From NCBI GenBank assembly GCA_006176705.1, contig QRFJ01003331.1:1-64000 (forward strand): a stretch of DNA of 64,000 bases. Reading direction: 5' to 3'. Shown one piece after another: positions 1-10,687 of this stretch. This stretch comes from Cocos nucifera. Its lineage: Eukaryota; Streptophyta; Magnoliopsida; Arecales; Arecaceae. The notes beneath the pieces were generated by a model. The model was not told where the DNA came from, made no database searches, and was given only the letters and a program-made list of their open reading frames with translations. Position 1 is the first letter of the stretch. The number at the start of each line of letters is the position of its first letter. The position numbers and the translations under genes are program-made.

Positions 1-15
1 TTTGCCGATCCAAAT

Positions 16-838
16 GTGAAGCCCTACGTGCCGCCACTACCATTCCCAGAGAGACAAATACAGCATCCAGATAAGAAATTTTCTAACTTTTTCAAAATTT
101 TAAAGAATTTACATATTAATATTCCTTTTGTAGATGCTATTACTCAAATGCCCAGGTATGCCAAGTTTCTCAAAGAAATCCTAACAAATAAGAAAAAGCT
201 GAAGGAGCATGAGAGAATAAATTTGAATGAAGAATGCTCAGCAATACTTCAAAATAAATTACCACAGAAGCTAAAAGATCCAGGGAGTTTTACTATCCCT
301 TGCATTATTGGTGATTGTAGTTTTGATAAAGTTTTATGTGATTTAGGAGCAAGTATTAATCTCATGCCTTTTTCTTATTTTCAGGAAAGCTGGGTCTAGG
401 AGAACCGAAGCCTACCACTATTACTCTTCAATTAGCCGATAGATCCATTAAATATCCAAGAGGTATAGTGGAGGATGTCTTGGTAAAGGTAAACAAGTTT
501 ATTTTTCCTGTTGATTTTATTGTTCTTGATATGGAAGAAGATTATGATGTACCCCTTATTTTAGGGAGACCCTTTTTAGCTACTGGAGGAGCTTTAATAG
601 ATGTTCAACAAGAAAAATTAATTCTTAGAGTCCAAGATGAACAAGTTACTTTTAATGTTTTCAAAGATACTAAACATCCTGATGATAATCAAACTTATTT
701 TCTAATTGATATTATTGATAATTCAGTATATGAGAATTCTGTAGAAAATAGGTTTGAGACTATAAAAGCTAGCAATGTCCAATTGAAAGAGGGATCGATC
801 AAACATGAAAGTATTCCAATTGAAGTGGCACCAGATTG
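16..838 (+). pseudogene. Gag-protease C-terminal region of G1a (retropepsin), frameshifted
   Basis: The reading frame encodes the end of Gag and an aspartic protease that would cleave the polyprotein. The catalytic motif DLGAS lies at about 340-354, followed by NLMP and, after the break, ILGRPFLAT, the conserved ILGRPFL block of plant gypsy proteases. The frame ends at 399. Compared with the reverse copy G1b, two extra bases (a T and a G) near 378-386 shift the frame, which resumes around 400-468 and runs to a stop at 839. The region corresponds to the protease of Athila elements, but no reverse transcriptase follows. The active-site Asp is intact here, unlike in G1b. The N-terminal part of Gag is outside the window. 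Confidence 0.85.
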
Positions 839-839
839 A

Positions 840-1941
840 TCCACTTTAGAACTCAAAGAAAGTCAAGCTGAAGACTATAAATCAGAACTACTAGATAGGT
901 TGTTTCTTTTCTTTTTAGTTTTGATCATTTTTCTTTTCTTTTATTTTTTAGTAATTTATTGTTGCTCTTTTACTGCTTTGGTGTGTATTTTTAATTTTGC
1001 AGAAAAAATCAATGAGAGCTCAAGCAAAATTTCAAAGCTCCAAAGAACCAGACTGAACCAAATCAGGTGTATTCCTTCCTATCCTTTATTGCACCCTTTA
1101 TTTTTCTTTCTCCTTTAAGACAATGTAGAATAAGTTAGGGGGTAAAAAAAAAAAAAATCATGTGTCAAGAAGAAAATCTTGAGCAAGATAGACTGGACAA
1201 GTGATAAAAGATAGAATTATTTGCTAATGAATGTAACGAGTTAAAGAAGTAGATTAGTTGGTCAACTTTTAGCAGCCTACTTAGGTCATTAAAAGACTAT
1301 TAGCACTTCTAATTGCACATGCACACTAACAAGGCAAAGTAGGTATTGATTATAAGGCCAACTGAGGATTCAATTATCACTAAAAATTGGTAATTAATAT
1401 ACATTCTAATCAAAGAAACTTGAATTTAAGGAAAGAGCTACCTGCCTAAAAATAAAGTGCAAAAGATAGAGTATATGTGGATTGCCCAAAGCCTAGTAAC
1501 TGGGTCTCTGCACCTAGGTCAAGTGTGAAAATTCACGTAAAATGGTGAAGGAAAGGCCAGGATGCTCAGCACAGCAAAAAAAAAAAAAAAAAAGAGGGCA
1601 GTGTGAAAGCTACCTTAATTCATGAGTATAAAATTGAGAATGTATAGAAAATTGACCAAAATAGGTGATAAGAGAGGATACTTTTATTCTTTTAATTTAA
1701 TACTGAAATGCTAAAGTTAGTCATCACGAACATAAGTGCTATAGATCTTTGATGTACTCTAAGAAAGTTTTTAATTGTATTGACTGAAAAATTTGCTTCT
1801 GAAGCTCAATGCTTAGTTAGCAGTATTTTCTAAACTTTTTGACCTTTAGTCCTAGATTTTATCTTTATGATGGATAATCTTATTGAAACATGGTATTAAA
1901 TAAAACATTGCTAAGGGACTAGCAATGACTAAGTTGGGGGG
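840..1941 (+). other. Non-coding 3' interior of G1a with polypurine tract
   Basis: This stretch has no credible gene. It is A/T-rich with two long A runs (about 1147-1157 and 1576-1593) and matches the same interior of G1b (41370-42450) along its length. A hydrophobic short frame at 900-1118 is T-rich low complexity. The last bases, 1932-1941 (AAGTTGGGGG plus G), form the polypurine tract that would prime plus-strand synthesis. A full element would carry RT and integrase between protease and this point; they are absent. Confidence 0.75.
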
Positions 1942-2757
1942 TGTGATAAGTGATAAAAATATACTAATAAAAGTATTAAATTATAAAATAAATTAATCTA
2001 TTTTTTAGAAATTGATACTTTTTATTAATCTTATGTAGGAAAGAAGGCCACCAATATGAAGATCTTATTTTTCTTGGTTCAGATGAAATAAATTTCAGGC
2101 AAAACGGACTTCAAACGAGCCCGAAATTGAATTTCAAAAAAAAAAAAAAAATGGTCGGTTCAAATCGATTCAGAAAAATTGGCTCAGCAGACCGCTTCGA
2201 CCGCATCAACAGACCGACCCACTGATGCAGCACTGACGCAGGCTGACGTCAGCATTTTTTATGGCGCACGGTGGACCACTTGAAGGGCATTTCGAGAATT
2301 TCACATGCAAGAAGTGCACTCTGATTGGCTGAAGAATGCGGCGGTCCATGCAACACCGGGCTCGCGCATGGTCTACAGAGGGCAATTTGGAAATTCTTGT
2401 CTGATCCAACGGGCACCTTTCACTGAAATTGATCGGACGGCCGAAAAGAATGCACTGATGGATGGCATCCGCAGCTCCCGATCGAGATCCAACGGCTGAG
2501 ATTCATCCCGACATTAAACTAAAGATCAGAAGGCTTCTTTGTGCATGATCGGATGGCCCAGATTTGATCCAACGGTTGATCCAATGGCTGGCATTAAATC
2601 CGACTTGATCTGGGATTATTTTAAGGGTTTTTGAGTGGTTTTTGGACCGTTTGATCAACATCTAACGGGCAGAATTATCCAGATCCTTAATTTGAGTTAT
2701 TTTAGGAGTCTTAAACCTAATTTTTGATGGATTTTGGGGAAAATCAAACTTTCTTTC

Positions 2758-2765
2758 TATAAAAA
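2758..2765 (+). promoter_or_regulatory. TATA box of the G1 LTR
   Basis: TATAAAAA is followed about 30 bases later by a long GA-rich tract, so transcription probably starts near 2790 and the RNA would begin with a purine-rich leader. Confidence 0.5.
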
Positions 2766-2792
2766 CCTAGCTGTTGCCATAGAAAAAAAAAA

Positions 2793-2888
2793 AGTCAGAG
2801 AGAGAAAAGAGAAAAAGGGAGAGAGTCAGAGAAAGAAAGAAAAAAAAAGAGAGAAAGAGAGGAGAGAGGTAGAAAGAGAAGAGTGATT
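2793..2888 (+). repeat. GA-rich low-complexity tract in the G1 LTR
   Basis: Imperfect GAGA and GAAA repeats run for about 95 bases just downstream of the TATA box. The reverse copy carries the matching CT-rich tract at about 40406-40545, so this is a family feature and not chance expansion in one copy. Confidence 0.7.
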
Positions 2889-3808
2889 TGTGAGAAAAAA
2901 AAAGGATTTTAAATTTTTTTTTTTTTCTTTCGACGAATCAAGACATCGATCAAGGAGCCTCTTCTTCTTCACCAAGTTCTCCACATCCAAGAGCAGCAGA
3001 CAATCAATTTCAGCAATCAAACAGTCTAATTTCTCTATGCTTTTTATTTTATTTGCTATTTTTGAATTTGTTATTATGAACTAAATTTTATTTTACTAAG
3101 GCTAAGGTGTAGCCACTCTTTTGATGCAATATTCAGTATGATTTATTTTTAAATTTTATTCATGAGGAGTATATAAATCTGATCTTAATGCTTTTAGATT
3201 ACTGGCCATCTTCTAATTGATCTGATGAACATAGATGTTACGGACCAAGTACATCTATGTTAATGCTTCTTGATTATATACCTTGTATTATGAATCACAT
3301 TAGAATTCATATGCATGCGGAAATTTTAGTGCGCTTTGGACGCAGCGTATTTTAATTAGAGGGTTTCACAAAACCTAATGCATTAATATTTATTTAAATT
3401 ACACCTGGACCAAAGGAATAATTAATAAATATTGAATAGTTTTGCTATGCCTGGACCAAAGGATAGTGAATAAATTAGGAGACTCCACCGTCATATGAAA
3501 TAAAATTAATCTAATAACCTGAATATTGTATTGATTGAGTTGGTGAACCGATTGCCTTAGTAACACATTGCTCTTAAGCTTAAAATCCTAATAATTACAC
3601 TCTCTCTATTTCCTTAAAAATTTTTAATTATTTTTTTATTTTGTTTTTTAATTTCTTATTCTCATAAATCGGTCTTCTAAATAAAGCATAGGAAAGAGCT
3701 TTTCAGTACTTATTTTTCAATCCTCTAGGGATGATACTCTACTCATTCACTTTATTACTTGATCGACTGGTGCACTTACCATAGCTATAGATTAGCATGC
3801 ATCACTAA

Positions 3809-5880
3809 GTACAGTGACTGATTGTGAGGTAGAGGATAATCTCTTGGTTGTATCGGATGGTCACAGAAGATACACAGATGTATGGACCCTGGATTTAGCT
3901 TGTTCGCATCACTACACCTTAAATCGATCTTGGTTTGTCTCATACACCAAGATTGATTAGGAGAGTGTAACACTTGGAGATGATCACCCATGTAGTATCG
4001 CTAGTATTGGAAGCATCTATGTGAGGATTTTTGATGGGATGGTGCGGACTCTCACAAATGTGAAGCACGTCCAAGATTTGAAGAAAAATCTCATATCACT
4101 AGGCTATCTAAGGTGGAGTGGCTGTAGCTTCAGCAGTCATGCCAGGAGTGGAGTTCTCAATATCTCTAAAAGTGCTATGGTGGTGATGAGGGGTAGGAGG
4201 ATGGAGAACAACCTCTATAAGTTGGGTGGATCTATGGTGACCGAAGAATCTGATGCAGCAACAGCAGCGCAGGATCGGCAGGAGGCTTATCGGTTATGAC
4301 ACTACCACCTAGGCCACGTGGGTGACCATGGGATGAAGGAGCTGAGCAAACATGGTCTGATTTCATATCTAGATGGAGGTGTTATAGAGGTATGTGAGCC
4401 ATGCCAGATGGATAAATAGAGGTGAGTACAGTTTGCCATCAATTCAGCCCACAGTGCAGCCCCATTGGAACTGGTTCACACTGATGTGTGTTTGCCAGCT
4501 CTGTTTTTGGCTAGAAATGGAGTGAGATGCTTCTTGACCTTTATAGATGATTTCTCAAGGAAGATATGAGTCTACTTCATGAAGAAGAAATCAGAAGTCT
4601 TCACTAGGTTCAAGGTGTGGAAAGCTGAGGTGGAGAAGGAGATAGGTCAAAATTTGAAGCGTCTATGGTCAGATAATGATGAAGAATACACCAGCAAAGA
4701 GTTTCAAGACTTTTATAAGGAGTGTGGTATCAAAAGGTACTTCTCGGTAAAAAACACTCATTAACAAAATGGGGTGGCTGAAAGGATTAACAAAACCCTT
4801 TTGAAAAAGGCACGGTGTATGAGGCTGCAGGCAGGACTTCTGAAGGCGTTTTGGATTGATATAGTGGATGCAGCCTGTTATCTGGCGAACCGATCACCTC
4901 ATACAAAGTTAGATGGTGGTATTCTAGAGGAGAGATGGTCTGGAAGGAAGATTGGGCTGAGCCATCTAAGAGTTTTTGGGAGCACGGCTTTTGTGCACAT
5001 CAGTGCTGGTGAGCGGAGCAAGTTGGATGCCAAATCACGGAAGATAGTGTTCTTGGGATATCCACAAGGAGTTAAGGGATACTGGCTATAGGATCTCTTG
5101 GAGAAGAAGGTTGTTATTAGTATGGATGTCACCTTTGATGAAAATTTAGTTCTCCAAAGATGAGATGGTATGAAGGAGCAGCAGATGCAGCAGGAGGTCC
5201 AGCAGGGCAGCATTGGACAGTTAACATCTTACTCTATTTTGCCACTTGTAGGTGCATCAGGAGGATGTGGTATTCAGATGGAGCACTCACCGAAGGTGTC
5301 TCCATAGGTGAAGAGAACTCAAATAGGTAATGAAAGTCAGGAACCCAACTGGAGCAAGCTAGACCTAGGATGAATATCGAGGTTGTGCTGCATAAGCCCA
5401 AAAGGAACATCAAGCAACCAAAACAATGCGGCTTCAAAGATACACTATCATATGCCCTGGTGATAGCAAATGAGGACCCATACACCTATGAGGAGGCTAA
5501 TAATAGTCAGGATAGAGAGAGGTAGATCCAAGCAATGTTCGAGAAGATGCAGGCCCTCCACAAGAATGAGACATGGCGTTTGGTGCAGTTGCCACGAGGA
5601 AAGAAATCCATTGGTTGCAAGTGGATTTACCAATGCAAAGAGGGGCCTTCAGAGCTAGGAGGTGTCAGGTATAAGGCATGGTTAGTGGCCAAGGGATACT
5701 CCTAGAAGAAAGGCATCGATTTTAATAAAGTATTTCCTCCTATCGTTAGGCATACTTCCATCAGAATGTTGCTGAGCATTGTGGCAGCTCAGGACTTGGA
5801 GCTGGAGCAAATGGATGTCAAGATGGCACTCCTCCATGGGCATTTGGAGGAGAGCTTTATATGGAGTATCCACTAGGATT
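3809..5880 (+). pseudogene. Copia A1 protease, integrase and start of RT
   Basis: The conceptual product starts in the protease region (WTLDLACSHH, in place of the usual D-S/T-G, near 3888). It continues through the pre-integrase HHCC finger (HLGHVG near 4310, then CEPCQMD near 4400). The integrase core shows HTDVC near 4480, SDNDEEY near 4670 and NGVAERINK near 4770, the expected D, D and E positions. A copia RT start follows (VAKGYS near 5690, QMDVKMALLHGHLEES near 5805). In-frame stops occur at several points, for example after KID near 3958, before HYHLGH near 4298 and after KNTH near 4762, and frame changes occur after 5090. It cannot make a polyprotein. Reading is cut at 5880 by the NA insertion and resumes at 9460. 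Confidence 0.85.
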
Positions 5881-5885
5881 CTAAG

Positions 5886-6724
5886 TGTTGGCACATCATC
5901 TTGGCATCATCTAGCTCTGATGCCATATTGCTGAAGCCCCTGATCTTTAGAATGGACCATAGGAGATCTTTGACGTTTTATAAGGCAACATATCATAGAT
6001 CGATCACCTAGATCTATGCTGGGGCACCTCCCTCCTTGGGCTTGAGAGAGATGCCCCCTCTCTCTAGGGCTTCTTCTGAAACCAAGGGCAACTCCACTAA
6101 AGAGAAGAGAGAAAAGAGATTGAAGGGAGAAAAGATTTATATTGATTGCATCTCTTGAAAATCCTAATACAACCTATGTATTTATACATAGCCATTAGGC
6201 CCAACCAAAAATTTTTCTGGCTAACCCAATACATGAAAGTACTCATCGAGCCTATGTACACTCATGTCTCCCATGCTCTTATCCTCTGGATCTAAGCCCG
6301 ACCCATACATGAGTTAGCCCCCTTAAGACCTCTCAAACTAGCCCTTAAGACCCATAGGATAAGTTCCTATCCTAGCCCCAAATAGATCCTCTGTAGCTCT
6401 ACCCACGGACTGAGCTGGCTAACCTGAGACTAGGTCGGCTCAGTTTTAGACTGAGCCGATCTAGTTGCGTGCCATGCTACAGTCTCGATTGCGCTCCTCT
6501 CTATTTGGCCTGTTCTTTGAGACTTAGCCAACCCAATTTCAAACTGAGCCAGCTAACCTATAGAAATGACTCTTTCTATAGTCCTGATTTTTCGACTTTG
6601 GTTCCTTGCTCCACCTTGAATTCTAAGCCTTCGAGGCACCAACCAAGCTCCTGAAATCTCCGGAGCCAACACCCTAGCTCCTTCCGGGGCCTCCTAAGGT
6701 TTGGAAGCACCATCAATCCTCACA
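5886..6724 (-). repeat. 3' LTR of NA
   Basis: On the plus strand it begins TGTTGGCACATC and ends ATCCTCACA; it matches 8593-9454. A minus-strand TATA-like box (complement of TATTTATA, 6179-6186) is conserved between both copies. Confidence 0.85.
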
Positions 6725-7450
6725 ATCTCCATCTTGGTACCCCAAGCCTTGGCAAATCCCTCAGCAATGCACTCCTGCACAATCCCACTGTCGATGCGCA
6801 TCCTAACAACACCTGTGTAAACATCATCTTCGCCAATCCTCTTCAGCTGTTGTGCACCTTTGAGGCCTTTGGGATGACCGCCTCCACCACTGAAGATCTG
6901 TGCTTGCTTCTTGACACCACCCTGAAATTATAGGATCTCTTCTGCTTAGCAGCTGCATCACTTTCTCTAGACTTTTTTGAAGAACCTATAGCATTTCTAC
7001 ACCAGCAAATGCTGTATCATCTAAAACAATCTCCTCAAAGTTATGCCTATCCACCTGCACATATCGCTCCACCAGGAGCTGTGCATCACCGGCACTGACC
7101 CTCAACTCTAAACTCATACCAAATTTTTTCTCTACTTGTGAAGCCACCATTGCGAAGCTCCATTTATATCCGAAGTCCACCTGATGCCACAGAAGTTGAC
7201 TCTATCACTAAGTCCCTCATGGCCAACCACTCAACACTGCACTGCTGAGCCTGCCACTACACCTCAAACACCATCGCTGCCCCTTTGAACCCTCTACACT
7301 CTGCGGTCCTCTTTGAAGCCATCTTGGATACCGCCATAATCCATGACCACCTCCAAAACCCAAGAGCTCATACAACTCCTTATTCCAATGATTGAATCTT
7401 AGAAAATTCCACCCTAGCCTTCTCCTCTTTTGCCCCTGCACCAGCCATCG
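6725..7450 (-). other. NA interior, left part: possible captured coding fragment
   Basis: Reading the minus strand, three short pieces look protein-like but lie in different frames: an opening MAGAGAKEEKARVEF near 7445-7400, a stretch with WSFAMVASQVEKKFGM near 7160-7115, and a C-terminal piece with GEDDVYTGVVRMRID and GIVQECIAEGFAKAWGT between about 6840 and 6735. None matches a retrotransposon domain that I recognise. The last piece runs into the polypurine tract and LTR. It may be a decayed host gene fragment carried by the element; I cannot name the gene, and stops and frame changes make it non-functional. Confidence 0.35.
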
Positions 7451-8571
7451 CTTCAGTTGCTCCCTGAGGAACTATAGCTCAAACCTTGTCCTAAGCTCAG
7501 ACCCACCTACCTCATCCTGAGGCTTTTGAGACTCCATGGTTCTCCCTGAGATCTGCTCTCGATCTTCTTAAGATGCCTCTTAACACTCTCTATTAAAATA
7601 CCTTTCTCGGCTGCTGCACCACCGAGCCTCTCTCAGCCCTATGTCTTCAAAAATGCAGTACTACAGCACTCCAGTGCTCCCTGACTCATTTCGACACTAC
7701 CTTCTCATAGGTATCCGGGTTCTTTCTTGCTGTATACAAACCATCCTCTATTGAACTGTGACTCTCCCTGAAGTTCTTGTAGAAGAAATCTGATCCAGGA
7801 CACTCTCAGCTGCCTGAGACCTCCTGGTGCTCCCTGAGACCTCCAGGCTCTCCCTGAGACCTACTCCTGATCTCGTTGAGATGCCCTTGACACTCTCTAC
7901 TGAGATACCTCCCTCGACTGCTACACCACCAAGCCTCTCTCAACCCTTGTGCCACTAGGATAGCGCTCCTGCAGCACTCCAGTGCTCCCTAACTCGTCTA
8001 TATGCAGCTCTACAGCCATCCAACTCTAACCTATTGGACCTCCGTGGATCATCCATCTCCATCATCCCTAAGGGTCTACAAATCCATACTCTAATCGAAC
8101 TGTTGAATACATCTTCGACTACTTTCCCATCTTTCTATAGTCGAAGGATGTATAGTCACTTCTTCAACCTTTCTTCGACCATACCCCTTGGAAAACCTCT
8201 CTTCAATAGCCCCACACTGCTCATTTTTCTAGAGAACCCTGATGCTCTTTGCTGAGATATCTTTCTCGACTGCTGCATCGTCGAGCCTCTCTCAGCCTTG
8301 CATCTCTAAGAAAGCGCTACTACCACGCTCCCTGCCTTGTCTACCATCATACACTTCGATTTTTTTACCAAGACCAACCAGCAAATCATACACCCAAACA
8401 TTCCACCCCAAAAAAAATCCTTTCTATTAATCCTCTTAGCCTCCACCTTCAACCCACTACTCTCGGTTGGCCAAACCATAGCAATAATAAAGGTAGATCT
8501 GAGACATACCATGGAATACTCATGCAAATTTCTAATTTCATCCTGTATGACTTCTCCTTTGCTTTCATGCA
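7451..8571 (-). repeat. NA interior, right part: threefold imperfect repeat
   Basis: Three diverged copies of a 110-140-bp block occur at about 7549-7690, 7859-8000 and 8233-8341. Each holds a version of CTCGACTGCTGCACC, then GAGCCTCTCTCAGCC and, in the first two, GCAGCACTCCAGTGCTCCC. Smaller repeats of CTCCCTGAGACCTCC fill 7795-7865. A minus-strand open frame of 89 codons at 8306-8575 begins just inside the primer site, but it shows no recognisable domain. No gag or pol sequence is seen. Confidence 0.6.
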
Positions 8572-8590
8572 CCATCAGGCTCTGATACCA
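8572..8590 (-). other. Primer-binding site of NA (tRNA-Met type)
   Basis: The minus strand reads TGGTATCAGAGCCTGATGG, matching the standard initiator tRNA-Met 3' end for its first 13 bases, two bases from the LTR end. It fixes the orientation of NA. Confidence 0.85.
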
Positions 8591-8592
8591 AT

Positions 8593-9454
8593 TATTGGCG
8601 CATCATCTTGGCATCACCTAGCTCTGATTCCATATTGCGAAAGCTCCTAATCTTTAGCATGGATCATAGGAGACTTTTGACATTCTCTAAGGTAGCATAT
8701 TATAGATCCATCACCTAGATCTATGCTGGGGCACCTCCCTCCTTGGGCTTGAAGGAGGTGCCCCCTCTCTCTAGGGCTTCTTCAGGAACCTAGGTCAACT
8801 CCTTTAGAGAGAAGAGAGAAGAGATGTTTAAGGAAGAAACAATCTATATTGATTGCACCTCTTGAAAATCCTAATATAACCTATGTATTTATACATAGCC
8901 ATTAGGCCCGATCAAAAACTTTCTTGGCTAACCCAATACATGAAAGTACTCATCGAGCCTATGTACACCCATGTCTCCTATGCTCTCATATTTGAGATCT
9001 AAGCCTGACTTATACACGAGTTAGTCCCCTTAAGACCTCTCAAACTAGGCCTTAAGACCCCTAGAATAAGTTTCTATCCTAGCCCTAAATAGACCCTCGT
9101 GTAGCTCTACCCACAAACTGAGCTAGCTCTGTCTCAACACTGAGCCAGCTAACCTAAGACTTGGTTGGCTCAGTTTTAGGCTAAGCCAACCCAGTTGCGT
9201 GCCATACTGCAATCTTGAACATGCTCCTCTATGTTTGACCTATCCTTTAAGACTTAGCTGATCCAATTTCAGATTGAGCCAGCTAACTTGTAGAAATGAC
9301 CCTTTCTGTAGTCTTGATTCTCCGACTTTGGTTTCTTGCTCCATCTTAAATTTTAAGTCTCCAAAACACCAACCAAGCTCATGAAATCTCTGGAGCCAAC
9401 ACCCTGGCTCCTCCCATGGCCTTCCAAGGCTTGGGAGCACCATCAATCCTCACA
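8593..9454 (-). repeat. 5' LTR of NA
   Basis: This is the partner of 5886-6724, with a few small indels; its outer end ATCCTCACA is the same and its inner end has decayed to TATTGGCGC. The TATA-like box is at 8886-8893 on the minus strand. Parts of the LTR (for example GGATAAGAGCATG and TTTCATGTAT in the reverse reading) are similar to the copia A LTR at 10688-11403. Confidence 0.85.
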
Positions 9455-9459
9455 CCAAG

Positions 9460-10686
9460 AGCCAAGAGTAGAAGGAAAGACCTATTTGCTGTAGAAATTA
9501 TTGTACGAGTTGAAGCAATCGCCAAGGCAATGGTACAAGCAATTTGACTCATATGTGAGGAACATTGGACTTTCTAGGTGCAAGTATGACTTTTGTGTGT
9601 GTATGTTAAATCTTTGGAGGATGAGTCTAGGATGTTTCTACTCTTGTATGTGGATGACATGCTTATAGCATGCAAGAGTAGGAAGGTTATGCACGAACTA
9701 AAGGCAACCTTATCTCAAGAGTTTGAGATGAAGGATTTAGGGCCTGCAAGGAAGATCTTAGGCATGAAAATCTTCAGAGATCGAGCTAAGAGGATGCTGC
9801 ATTTATCTCAAGAAGGCTATATCAGAAAGGTCATGGAGAGGTTTGGGATGAAGGAAGCAAAATCAGTGGAGTTGCCACTTGTCGGAGACTTCAAATTCTT
9901 AAAGATGATGTCACCACAGACCGAGGTGGAGGCTCGGGAGATGGAGAGAACACTGTATGCCTCTAGGGTAGGTAGCTTAATGTATGCCATGATGTGTTGT
10001 AGATCAGATATCATCCATGCAGTGAGCTAGGTTAATAGGTTCATGGCAAAGCCTGATAAGGAGCACTAGCGAGCATTGAAGTGGATCTTTAGATACTTAG
10101 CGGGTACTGTTGGAGTTGGCATCTGCTATGAATAGCAAGATGGAGCTAAGGAACTCTCCGACGTGTCCAAGGAAGCTCAAGGATAGATAAATGGATTTGT
10201 GGATGCAGATTTTGATAGAGACATGGACACTCGATGATCAATGATAGGCTTTATGCTTAGCCTATTTGGAGGTCCAGTCTTATGGAGATCATGCTTGCAA
10301 CCCATCACGGTCTTATCTATAACTAAGGTGGAATATATAGGTGTTACGAAGGCAGCAAAGAAGGCTCTACGGTTGAAAGGATTGGCATTGGAGATGAGTC
10401 TCATGCAGGAGACTATCAGGGTGCACTACGATAGCTAGAGTATACTATTACTTGCTCAAAACTCTATCTACCATGCAAGGACGAAATACATCAACATCAA
10501 GTACCACTAGATTAGAGAGCTTGTGGAATAAGGTGAACTAAAGCTGGTGATAGTCCACACAAAGGAGAATCCAACGGATGCACTAACAAAAATTCTTCCT
10601 TAGGATAGCTTTCGTAAATATATGAAATTGATGTGTGTGATGGACAGGATAGACTTGACTCAAGCCTTAGGGCATCAAGGTGGAGA
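9460..10686 (+). pseudogene. Copia A1 reverse transcriptase and RNase H
   Basis: This continues the A1 pol frame beyond the NA insertion. The RT active site YVDDMLIACK is near 9648-9677, and ILGMKIFRDR and YIRKVMERFGM are typical copia RT blocks. RNase H follows: a recognisable VDADFDRD near 10205, TKVEYIG near 10325 and the terminal HTKENPTDALTKIL near 10560. Stops interrupt it at about 9548, 10030, 10070 and 10130, plus others. The conceptual product ends with GHQGGD at 10686, immediately followed by the purine tract and LTR, the same ending as in A2. Confidence 0.88.
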
Positions 10687-10687
10687 T

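Larger units (their letters stand above)
1..3804 (+). mobile_element. G1a: gag-protease Ty3/gypsy (Athila-like) element, 3' part
   Basis: This is the 3' portion of an LTR element whose 5' end lies outside the window. It holds the end of a gag-protease frame, then about 1.1 kb without coding sequence, a polypurine tract and a complete 1863-bp 3' LTR. A second copy in reverse orientation at 39507-44981 shows the whole plan: gag and protease only, no RT, RNase H or integrase, and a tRNA-Asp-type primer site. The protease block resembles that of Athila elements, so relationship to Athila is inferred. It appears to sit inside a copia element that resumes right after the LTR. Confidence 0.85.
1942..3804 (+). 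repeat. 3' LTR of G1a (1863 bp)
   Basis: The LTR starts TGTGATAAGTG directly after the polypurine tract and ends TAGCATGCATCA. The left LTR of G1b (39507-41369) has exactly the same length and the same ends. The start TGTGATAAGT is shared with the Athila LTRs at the right of the window, which supports the boundary. The next bases, CTAAG, may be the target duplication, but the left partner is outside the window. Confidence 0.88.
5886..9454 (-). mobile_element. NA: non-autonomous LTR retrotransposon (3.57 kb) inside A1
   Basis: Two direct repeats, 5886-6724 and 8593-9454, bound an interior of 1.87 kb without gag or pol. A tRNA-Met-type primer site on the minus strand (TGGTATCAGAGCC, complement within 8572-8590) lies next to the right LTR, so the element reads leftward. 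A purine tract adjoins the left LTR. The flanks CTAAG (5881-5885) and CCAAG (9455-9459) look like a 5-bp target duplication with one change. LTR motifs resemble those of copia family A, so it was probably mobilised by that family. It interrupts the RT of A1. Confidence 0.85.

Noticed and set aside
900..1118. Short hydrophobic frame that could be taken for a membrane protein.
   Set aside because: It is a translation of T-rich low-complexity DNA in the non-coding interior of G1a; the reverse copy does not preserve it.
8306..8575. An 89-codon minus-strand frame at the start of the NA interior as a gene.
   Set aside because: No domain is recognisable and part of it overlaps one of the repeated blocks, so I describe it only as part of the NA interior.
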